Position numbers and translations under genes: made by a program. Below are positions 12,501 through 24,500 of a stretch of DNA of 64,000 nt, one piece after another. Source of the DNA: Amphiura filiformis (lineage: Eukaryota; Echinodermata; Ophiuroidea; Amphilepidida; Amphiuridae). Position 1 is the first letter of the stretch. Each line of letters starts with the position of its first letter. Below the pieces are notes generated by a model. That model did not search any database, was not told where the DNA came from, and was given only the letters and a program-made list of their open reading frames with translations. The DNA lies in assembly GCF_039555335.1 (NCBI RefSeq), contig NC_092640.1, positions 40,778,295 to 40,842,294 on the forward strand. Direction: 5' to 3'.

Positions 12501-15500
12501 AAACGCATGTTGTGACTGAAAATCTTGACATTTGTGTGTAAGTGAATAGGAAAAAATTGAGGTTCTTGTGACTTGCGGTTCTCAGTGAGTACTTGTAAAC
12601 ACAATTAGATCTTTTAATAGCTGAATAAGAATAATGAATGATCAAGCCTTCATTTGAGGTATGATTTGCAAGTATAGCACACAATTTGGCAATGATATAA
12701 TTTAAAATTCAAAAAGATGCCATGTCTCCCATAGAGAATGCACATACTCCTCCACCGCTTATCCTCCACCGCTTATCCACCAGGTTTATCTTCGTTAACA
12801 TTTTGGTATTTTTCACTAATTAAACAAATTGGCATTCCAAATTGAGAAACATATTTGAAAATTAGAATAATCAGGCTGTATAATGAGCCCAAACTTGATG
12901 CAATTGAACCAAGAATAGCCCTGTGACAGCAAGTTAAATCAGAAAGAGGAGAGAAAAATGTAACGTCACCAGGTATTTTGGGGTCCCACCATAAGACACG
13001 TGACCACTAACCTCTCCGTATACACTTGAGGATAGAGGGAAATGGGGGGGAGATTGACTCATTAAATACAAAAATAACAATCATGCAGAACATTATGAAA
13101 TACATTTTTGGCACCAATTTGTCAAAACTAGGTCTTTCCTAGTTAAATTATTTACAACATCAACAATCTGGTAAAAACATTTTGGCTAGGTTCTCTTCTA
13201 GTCTACCCTGGTATCCCAAAGGTATAATTGAAATAATTGGATAGAGCAAGGGTCAAAAACCTAATGCTAAAATATTTAGATGGATTCATCTAATAGTTAT
13301 AGTTTATACAAAAAAAGGGGTTTAAAAATTTTGTAGAACAAATTTTCTTTCTGGTTTTAGTACTAGTAGTAATTTGCAAAATAATGAATTATTTAAACGT
13401 CGCGACGCTTGAACATTCTCTGATATCTATTTAAGAGTACGAGTGGGCTCTGGATGAAACGTACACGGTGAAATATGACAAAACTAAAAGGGGTTTTGGG
13501 AGACCCGTAACTTTAAAAGTGGAAGCACAACACTGTTTTTAAGACCAGATTCTGCTTATTTGGGTGAAAGTCACTCTAGGTAGCAATTTTCAGCTTAATA
13601 TCTTTTTCCTAAAGTCAAAATATGAGTGTTCCAAAACGCGACAAATTCAACGACGCGACTCGCGAGAAAAAAAAGGGGGTCTGGGTGAAATTTTGACAAG
13701 CCGCATCTCCGAAACCGCTTGGAGTTGATCGCTAATTTTTTCCATGTGTTCATTATTGCCATAGAGGTATGCTAGAAATGATTTTCAGCAAAATCTGATG
13801 GGGTGACCTGCCAACCCATTGGTTGATTTGACATGGAATGACTCACACACAAATTTTGTGGGACGCACATTTCCCGACCAGATTTTACAGTTGTGCATCC
13901 GATCAGACGCGGTTTTTGAAGGCTAGCGGGATCATTGAACTGCACAAGTTATGTGTGTAATTTTAGTGAACGTTGACCGACAGAGGGCGTCAAATATAGG
14001 CCTATGTGTCGTTTTGAAAACGCGTGTACGAAACGAGTCCACATCAACTCTAAGGTGAGCACTTATGTATGACTATGAATATATATACGTATGTAGATAC
14101 ATGTAGGTCAAACAGGTTGTTCAATATTAATATTTTGCGACATTTATAATGAAAACGTTTAACACTGGAGATGCCCACTTCCTACAACTTGAGAACAAGT
14201 CCTCAAACGTTTGAAATTTGTTACTACAGTAGTTCTGTAACAGACCCCAATTAATAAATCCAAAACTGGTAGAATAATATACAGGGTGTGAGTCCCAAAA
14301 AAAAGAGGCCCCTCATTACGCCTTCTTTTTCGCCTATTTCTGAAAAGTTGATCAAAAATATTTTGGTATGTATAGAAACCTTTAATTGTTAGCTATAACA
14401 GACCAAAACAATTATTGCAATCGGCTCACAACTTTTAAAGATATGCCCTTTTAAAGACACTCTGTCCACGGATAGCAAACAGAGTGGTTAGGATGGGCCA
14501 TGCTGTGGAGTGGCCTGCAAGATCACCAGACCTCACACCACTTGATTTCTTCATTTGTGGCAAAATCCAAGATCTTTGCAAACGTATTAATGATATATTC
14601 GTAAGTATCCGCACACAAGGTTGGTACGCATAGCGCAATTGATGCAATGAGGACTATGGCTGAAACCTGTATTCGTCAAGGAGGCAACCATGTAGAGGGC
14701 AGAGCAGCACAGTAAACTCACTTCAAAAGAACCAACGACAAACTAAACAGCCCTTTTCAGGGCTGCCTTTTATTCCAAAAAGAGAAATGACTTATGTTGC
14801 TTCACTGATTCTGACGCGATTTGAGATGGCTCCAAGCGCTGTCCTCATATCCATCATCGGTTATCAGTGGCCTAGATTGAGGATAGACTTCTCGATCAAC
14901 ACATAGTCATACTGTAAGTCTGTAAGTCACCAAATGAGAATAAAATTAATTACTGTTGCTTCTATTAAACAGCCAGGGACATATTGAATTAACATGGATA
15001 AAACATGCAAGTACATGTAGCAGTATTTTGCAGGTTCCAACCTTCAATAACAAGTAATTTATGGTCTATATAACTTCTTTAAAAAAAAAAAATTTATCAC
15101 ATTTTTTGGAAAATCATGGTGCGTTTTTTGGCTTCCAAAATCATGTTTTTAATTTTATCTGGTGCTGTAAAATATAATGTGCAAGTCTGCAAGCTGTTTG
15201 TCCCAGTTGGTGCAAGAAATTTGTATTTTATGTGATGTCCCAATCATTCAAATAGATTTCAATTTATTTTTGATCAACACTGTTTCTCTTCTTATCTGAT
15301 TTCACAGACAGAGGATTTGATCTGGTATTCAAGTCGGCAGATGATCCTAGTCTCAAGCTGACCAGCTATGGAGAGTACCTCTATGAACATTTAATTTTAT
15401 TTTGCCCATCTGTAGAAGGTAAGTGCAAAATACATGTACCTCTTGATTTTGGACTGGGTAGTTGGTAGGGATGTGCTACAGGGATTCTATCCCTGAAAAT

Positions 15501-18500
15501 GAATTAAATTTGACAAAAACGAGACCCCAAAGAGGGCTGTTAATAGTCAAATAACTTTGAATGATTTCTGTCAAATTTAAAGCAAATTTTAGTACTTACA
15601 GATATTCTGAGAAAATTTTGAAAATGGTCCCCTCTTTAAACCAGTTTTTGTGTCATCTGGAGCACTAACCAGTCCTTTGCTTCAAATTCTGATAGATGTG
15701 GGTATGCGGGTGTGTGCCTGTCTGTGGGTGTGACGGTGTATGTGTGTGGACCTGAAGTTTTGGTTACCGGTACTTTTAAAAACCAAAATTGCTTCCATTT
15801 ACAAAGTAGGCCCCTTTCCATACAATGGAGACACTTGTGTCCAAAAGTGTTTTTGGTTATAGGTCATTTTCCAACATTTTAAATGCTGCGTTGCATAGAC
15901 TAAGGCCAAAAAAGTCGGGAATAAAAAATTTAAAAAAAGTCGCATTTTGCATTTGTTTTCAAACCAATTAATTGTGAGCTTTGAGACAAACCATTATTTT
16001 TTTTGGCCTAATACATACATTGTACTATTCACCAACCGGTGACCCATCAGAGCTTGAATTTCAGTAAAATATTATTGGTTTTTTTGTTTGTTTTTCATTT
16101 TCAGAATTTGGTGGCCAAATAGGAGAAGGTTCAATAATAGACTTCATAGATGGAGGTGGAAATGTTTTAGTTGCTGCTAGTTCTGATATAGGTAAGTTGT
16201 GGTAATCATAATGCGGTTCAACTTTGGTTAGCCGGCCATGGTGGGACCAAATTGTCCTGTTAAGGTGGTACTACACCCGCGGATAAATTTTGTGACTAAA
16301 AATAGCTACATTCTAGTGGTACCTCTTTTCTTATCAATCATAAATAACATACCGCTTGTTGTGAGCAGGCCTGGAAAAAATGTGGGAAGCTCCTTCCCGG
16401 GAAATTTGGAAGTTTGAAGGGAAATTAAGGTCCTTAAGGGGGTACTACACCCCTCGATAAATTTGTGTTTATTTTTGCATTTTTCTCAAAAACTAATAAC
16501 ACAGTGGTAACAAAAGTTATGTATATTATAGGGGCAAAGAATCCAATTACTACACTGGAATTTCAGTGACCCAAGGCAAGCGGTTGGTTATTCATGATAC
16601 GAAATAAGGTACCGCTAGGATGTACCTCATTGCCTATCATATATACGGAACCGCTTGTCCTGTGTCACTGAAATTTCAGTGTAGTAATTAGATTCCTTGC
16701 CCCAATAATATACATAACTATTGTGACCAGTGTCCTATTATTTTTTGAGAAAAATACAAAAATAGTCACAAATTTACTACAGGGGTGTAGTACCCCCTTA
16801 AACAAAGAAATTTACAAAAGAATTTGGAGGGAAATTTGGTTTTTTTTGAAGGGAAATTTTGATCATCTTCCAGGGAAATTTTCATTTTTCCAGCCCTGGT
16901 TGTGAGTCATTCGTTCAATCTATCTTTATTCTAGTAAGCTCTGATCTCCCAAGAGGTCCAGATCAGACAATATCAATATATAATAAGACAATAATTAAAC
17001 AATCAAAATGCAAAGAATACTATAATACAGGCAAAAAACAAGAAAAGTTAGGCGAAATAGTAGGTACGGTAACAGATTTGACACTGCATTTTGTTGACAA
17101 TACATTGGAAATGGCCAATATTTTAAGTGAAAATGAGCTTGCCTGACAAAGTTTTACTGGGCCATTTCCTGAGCACTGTCGACATATTGACATAATTCAC
17201 TTTGTCGACAGGATTCCGACAGAGGGCATGTTGATGCCGGTCTTAGTAAATAATGATGGCAAACATAGACCCTTGTAAACTGAATTCTGCCTGACATTTT
17301 GATCTTTTTTTCTGCCATGTAGGTGAACCCATTAGAGAGCTTGGCACAGAATGTGGTGTAGAATATGATGAAGAAGGCACAGCCGTTATTGATCACTTAA
17401 ATTATGACGCCAAAGATGCAGGCTATGTAAGTATTACCGTATATTGTCTAATTAATGGCTCACCCCTCTAATAAAGGACCCATCATTTTTCAAAGAAAAA
17501 GTGACAGAAATGCAGAAATGTCCATGCCATAGTAAAGTAATCTTAAAACTGGCATATCATGCATGGGCAAACTCTAATTGTAACTTAAATTTCCATCCAA
17601 TTTATCGCCATCATATTTAGCTTGTTTTTAACTTCCGAGTATTGGGTTGTCTTATTTTTTAAGTAGCGAGTAATACACAGATCTAGCCTATAGATGACAA
17701 AGACAATTGTTTGATAGTATTTTGGTAGACAACAACAATTCCACCAACAATGTTTTTATAAATAACCAACCTCATGCATTATTTATTGGCATCGGGGTTG
17801 AGAGACCGACATAGGCTGCCGGGCAACATTTTTTTAGATGTTGGCTGCCTGGCACCGATTTTTTTCATCATAAAAAGAGAATGAAAAAAAATAGGGGGGG
17901 GGGGCATTCCCCCCAGAGCTTATTCCCGATCACTGGCATCCACTAAAAAGATGAGGCCCCGAGCCACAGGGATGCCACTTTTCAGGAAATTATTGAAAAA
18001 AGTTTAGGATTTCAGGAAATTTGTGCTCTATCCTTCCTGTGCAAAAGAAGAAGGAAAAGTGCATTTTCAGGATATTTCCATGTTTTTCAGGAAATTTTGA
18101 CAACAGTAAGTGGCATGAGCCAGCGCTCTAATTGGATAGTAAAATTACCCGGCACTCAACTTTGGCTAGCTACAACCCCCGATTTACATATTCTATATTG
18201 TACAGGCATGTAAATAGAAGTGCATTGATGTATTTTTGTTTTCATTTTCTCTCGTTATAGCACACATTAATAGTAGCAGATGCAGAAAATTTAATAGAAG
18301 CCCCAACAATTGTTGGCAAAAACAGAAACAATCCTATTTTATTCAAAGGAGTTGGGTGAGTAACTCTACTTTAGTAAAATGCTAGCAAACTGTAGACCAC
18401 TTGACATCATTGTTAATCAACGAAGGCAAGGGACTGGTCTATCGATATGCTTGAACGAATCGCTACACTGTTCAATGGCTTTCTTGTACTACATGAAATG

Positions 18501-21500
18501 TGGTGGGCGATTTAAAAATACATGTGTCCAGAGCAAACTGCAATGCGTACGTGCACTGCAGGGCAAAGAACAATGGAAATTGCCATAATTTGCGCGCATA
18601 CTGCCAGGCAATGATGTCACATGTCAAGTGGTCTATAGCGGTTGTTGGTGTGCTAAATTTTCCCCACCAAATTACATAATGATCAGAGGGGGGGGGGGAT
18701 ATTGCAATAAGGAAGGTGCTTATCGAAATAGGCTATTCCACTTGAAATCCATGCTTGCTGATCTAGCGATCGATATATAGGCAAACAGGATGCATGCTGG
18801 GAGCGAAAAGGGCTCAAAAGCTGTCAAATTTGTCACCCACAACAGCGGATTTGAGCCCTTATGATTCCCAGCATGCATCACATTTGTTATCAGCAATATA
18901 CGGTTTACCTTATACGCCCCCTATAAAAACATAACCTTAATCTACTACATAAAGAGAGTGAATTTGTAATGGGATCTGAGCAGAGGTGTAAAAAATTTTA
19001 ATTTGATCTCAGCACAGCTGCATAAATGTTGACTCCTGCATTAACACTCAACCTAATAAAGCTGGCTAATATGATAAAGGCACACTTTAGTCCTTTCACA
19101 TTAATAAGATGTTCAAACTGTTATTTCCATCACAGCTTGGTTGCTGACCCAGAAAATCCTCTAGTCCTGGATATTTTACACGGCAAATCATCGGCGTACT
19201 GCCACAACCCAGAGGAGGAGGTGAGCGAGTACCCACATGCCGTCGGCAAGAACACCCTTATGGTGGCCGCATTGCAGGCACGCAATAATGCACGCGTGGT
19301 GTTCTCGGGGTCCGTGGATATGTTCAGTGACGACTTCTTTCAATCATCGGTGCAGAAGGCTGCACAAGGGTCTAAGAAGTAAGTTTTTGTGTGTATTTCT
19401 TTGTGAATTTTAAAAATACGGTATTGTATTTAAGTGGTTATTTTTCGCATAGAGATATTGTTGAGATTCCCAACACAGGATCCTTTTCATCGAGTTTATT
19501 GTTGGACATGGTCGGTCCCAACATCTGACACGCGGGAGCGCTGTTGAGTTATTCTGAGCCACCAGACCAGGTCTTGAATTGTAATTTTTTGTGGCATCCA
19601 TTTTCAAGGCTGGGCAAAGACAAAGAAGGGCACCAAGGCCAAAAATGGTGAAGAATGCCTTGAAGTTTACAAAGATCTGGGGCACCGAAGGCCAAAACTC
19701 ATGAAATTGAAAAGGGCAGGCAATTGCCTTGGTGGCCTCCCTGAAATTTGAGCCCTGCACCAGATGGTGTCAGTCAGCTTAGAATAGAGCCATGTTGATG
19801 TGTTGCTCATGGAGGGTGAAAATAGAGTACCTGCCATTCCCAGGGATGTAAACCTTCCAGAAAAATCCGGAAATGTAAAAAAAAAAATGGATGAGGATAA
19901 TTCGTCATAAAAAGAGCCAAAAAACATTTTTAGGATGGGGGTGATAACCTGCAGCGTGTTCCCTGGACAAACCCCTCATGTTCCATAGCACATGCAAGCC
20001 CATGGCCACCCGTAAGGACCAAATGGATTTTAAGGAAATGGATATGTTGCCCATTTATATCCCTGATAGCCAGCACAGTTTTAGTGGTGGATAATTTAAG
20101 TAGCTGAGTGTGTGTAAGGAGGAAGATTAAGAGATGAATTTGTCCATGGTGTAGCTGTTCTCCCTCCTTACACATAGCTACATTTGTAGACCACAGACGA
20201 ATTCATCTTTTAATCTCCCTACATAGACTAATTCTTGGTTGTAACTTGTACATTTTCTGTGATTTCAAAGATTTTTTGTGCCGGTCACGGCGGTCGGTGA
20301 CTAATATCAAGCTTAGTGCCGGTCGGGAAGGCCCTGTGTTGTGCATGAATAGGTTAGCTTGCATATTTGCAACAACCTGTTGCCAAGAGATTACATACAA
20401 GCAACCACTTGAAATTTGCCATGCTCATGTACATTAATACAAACAATCTGTTTGTCGGGGATATCCGGCATACAGGTAACAATAAAATCATTTGCTTTCC
20501 TTTTTTTTTTGGATTACCAAGAAATCATATCCTGATTTGCATTAATCTATGGTCAATGGTTAATCTTTTCTCAGGTTTGAACAGTCTGGCAACCAGGCCC
20601 TTGCTATAGCACTCTCCCGTTGGGTGTTCAAGGAGGAAGGTGTCCTTCGTGCCAACCGTGTCACGCATCACAAGGACGGGGAGACTACACCACCTACTGC
20701 ATACACTCAAGATGACCAAGTGGTAAGTGTTGGGTGTTTCTTATGGTAAGGCGGAAAAAAATTGGTTTTTCTTGATCGACTGACCCTACTTCTTGAGCTG
20801 ACCAAAAACATTTTGAGATTTTTTTTCTTTTCCTTACCATTATTGGAGCGATTGCCGAATAGGGTGAAACTCTACTAGTCTTATTACAAGACTGCCCTAC
20901 CCCAACCCTAACCCTAAACTCTGTAAACGAGGACTGGACTCAAGTCTAGCAAGTTGCACCCTATTCGGTAATTGTACCCTTATCTTGCCATATTTTGCAG
21001 TGTAGACTTTTACACCTTAACAAATAATCGTTTTCCTCACTTTAATTCTGCTACTTGTTTACAAATGACACATGGCTTCTTAAGGCAGCTGTGTGCTCTC
21101 AGACATGCATGTAGTAAAAGTGCCATAACTTTGTAATTATTCACGCAAGACATATAAAAGTATAAATTTTTATCAAGGCAAGACATCAATGAATCTCAGT
21201 ATAAATACAGATTTGGTGTAAACACAACAATTATGAAGAAAATCACACAAAAAAGTGAATTTTTGACAATTTTTGTTCGGTACCAGGTACATCATAACAA
21301 AAAAACACTCTTTCCAAAAATGTTTGTTTTGTTTTTTTCTTAACCTTGAGGCACCATTCTAAAAACGTTTATTTTAGTTTTTTGATATTGGCCTTATTTT
21401 TTGAGATATTGACCATATAATGCATCAAAATGAACTTTTTAAAATTCACAAACGCCTATTTGCACAAAATGATGCCTAAAATCGGAAATAGACCAAAATA

Positions 21501-24500
21501 TAACAAAATGAGAAAGCCGTTTCTTAAGTCGATCATGCTTTTTATGATGAGTATAATTGCTACCTTATCGAGGGCCCCTGTGGAAAGCAGTGCTTGCACT
21601 GATCAGGGTTTACCCTCGTTAAAGATGTCATTAAATAAAATAAAATAAAAAAAATAAATGCTGTATTTATTGAGTTATCGTATTACCTAAATCGTCATTT
21701 TACCGAGAAAATGAACATTGAAATAAAAGCAGTTGAAGTTTAAAGTGGTCACATTTTGCACTTTGATCGAAGCTCACATGGAGAATGCGGCAGTTCTTGT
21801 TTTTCTACCTTACATTACGCAAACATCGGGTAAATCCACAGCCCCTTGAGAATTTTATCAGCTAAAACGGAGCCATTTGACCGCTAGGTTCTTGTGAAAT
21901 CAGTGCTTCTGTGGTGCTTCCATAAGATGCGCCACGCATGCAGATAGCGTAGCGTACCTGTGCGTTAACAAATTGCGCGACTACAAAACGCGATGCGTTG
22001 TTGCGCGCGTGTACCCCGATGGTACAACAAAGATTTTTGTTTCCTTTTAAATTGCGGAAGCGAGTGAAATAAAATCCATAAAATAGAGCAGTTGGAGTTA
22101 ACAAATCTGGATTTTCTTTCCTTGTATTTATAAAAAACATAACAAAAAAACACTCTTTCCAAAAATGTTTGTTTTGTTTTTTTCTTAACCTTGAGGCACC
22201 ATTCTAAAAACGTTTATTTTAGTTTTTTGATATTGGCCTTATTTTTTTGAGATATTGACCATATAATGCATCAAAATGAACTTTTTAAAATTCACAAACG
22301 CCTATTTGCACAAAATGATGCCCAAAATCGGAAATAGACCAAAATATAACAAAATGAGAAAGCCGTTTCTTAAGTCGATCATGCTTTTTATGATGAGTAT
22401 AATTGCTACCTTATCGAGGGCCCCTGTGGAAAGCAGTGCTTGCACTGATCAGGGTTTACCCTCGTTAAAGATGTCATTAAATAAAATAAAATAAAATAAA
22501 ATAAATGCTGTATTTATTGAGTTATCGTGTACCTAAATCGTCATTTTACCGAGAAAATGAACATTGAAATAAAAGCAGTTGAAGTTTAAAGTGGTCACAT
22601 TTTGCACTTTGATCGAAGCTCACAGGAGAATGCGGCAGTTCTTGTTTTTCTACCTTACATTACGCAAACATCGGGTAAATCCACAGCCCCTTGAGAATTT
22701 TATCAGCTAAAACGGAGCCATTTGACCGCTAGGTTCTTGTGAAATCAGTGCTTCTGTGGTGCTTCCATAAGATGCGCCACGCATGCAGATAGCGTAGCGT
22801 ACCTGTGCGTTAACAAATTGCGCGACTACAAAACGCGATGCGTTGTTGCGCGCGTGTACCCCGATGGTACAACAAAGATTTTTGTTTCCTTTTAAATTGC
22901 GGAAGCGAGTGAAATAAAATCCATAAAATAGAGCAGTTGGAGTTAACAAATCTGGATTTTCTTTCCTTGTATTTATAAAAAACATAACAAAGTAAATACA
23001 TTTCAAAAAAGCTCAATTTCGCGAAAAACACAATGTCTAGAGTACACAGCCACGTTAAGGAATTCTGACTGAGTTTCATTGGCATTTACATGTTGAGAAG
23101 TTGAAAAAATTCAGACCGCCCGACCCTGACTTCCAGAGGGTACTCTAGGACAGCCAAACAATCTGTTTGGCCTCAATGTGTGAAAGGAAACAAAATATGC
23201 AATGGACTGTTCCAGTTAAAATCCATGCAACCCCCATGGAAGACATGCTTTTAGTCATTCACACAGGGAGTGTGAATTTCAAATGCGGTTACCTGAATGT
23301 CAACATAAAACATAAATTTGGTTCCCTGAACCTACATAACCAACAATAAACTGTGATATGTTTCATTTTCAGGAATACAATATCTGGATTGACATCTTGG
23401 TTGATGGAGTGTGGAAGCCATTTCAAGCTGATGATGTGCAGCTGGAGTTTGTCCGCATTGACCCATTTGTCAGGACTGCTCTTAAGGCAAAACGTAAGAT
23501 AACAGCTTTGCACTTATTTCCACAAATGCCAGTTTTTCAAGTTGGATTCAACATTTTTTTGCAATTTTGACCAAAAGTTTCAAACTTTGTAAGTTTTTGA
23601 CCAAAACACATTTTGAATTCATTTTAAAACACAAAAATGCAAGTTATGGAAATGAAAACCTTTGTTAAAAATATATGTGTAGCTGTTGGTATTGACCTTT
23701 TCAAATCAAGATAGGAAAACCGCAGTATTTATTCAGTAAGCTAGGGGGTCAAATTGGTGCACAATGAATCAAGTGTAATCACATACCCTTTTGAGTGAAA
23801 ATACAACGTATTTAGCCAAAATCAACATGGGTCATCACAGAGAAATATTTCCTAAAGGTATTGAACTATTTGGCACTTCACAATGTGACAGTAAAAGAAA
23901 GGAAAATGCAAATGTTTGTCATCTGCTGCACATTTGATTTGGTCTTCGTGTGATCTTCGCAATATAAATATCAATCTCTTGCATAAGCCATACCTAACGC
24001 TTGACCGTGTCTTTCACACAGATTTGGGTTCAGACGTAGTTTCGTTTGCATTAGCATTAATGACCCGGAATTGTAAACGGGGTCATCCATAACAAATTTC
24101 GAAAAACTTTGATTTGAAAATGTCTATTGGTAAATAAATGATCACATCAAAACAACCGTGTTAAAGAGGCGCTAAAAATATCTGCAAATTGCTTCGCTTT
24201 TATTGTATTATAACAAAATCTGTTTCTACCTTCTCCCCTATTCAGGAGGTCGCTTTACCAGCAACTTCAAGCTACCAGACGTGTATGGGGTATTCCAGTT
24301 CAAAGTAGATTACAATCGCATTGGGTTCACACACCTCTATAGTACCACACAGGTAAGGATGCAGAAAATTGCTCACCAAATAGCACATGTAGAAAATTGC
24401 GCAATCAGGAGAGAGGTAGAGAGAATAATACGAGGGATAATAGTGCAGCTGTCTAGGGGTGCAACGTCATGGGTAATTGTGTGTCCGGGTATCCGAGCAA

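Noticed and set aside
11789-12684. Two facing open frames of about 100 codons with similar ends
   Set aside because: The similarity (YIFGKL) comes from an inverted repeat; no codon bias or homology supports a gene.
19410-19927. Minus-strand frames of 116 and 86 codons
   Set aside because: They lie in DDOST intron 6 within repeat-like sequence, overlap each other and show no family motif.
21430-22494. An identical 72-codon open frame in both copies of the tandem duplication
   Set aside because: The identity is explained by the recent duplication, the frame ends in the AAATAAA tail of a repeat, and it sits in an intron of DDOST without promoter or homology.
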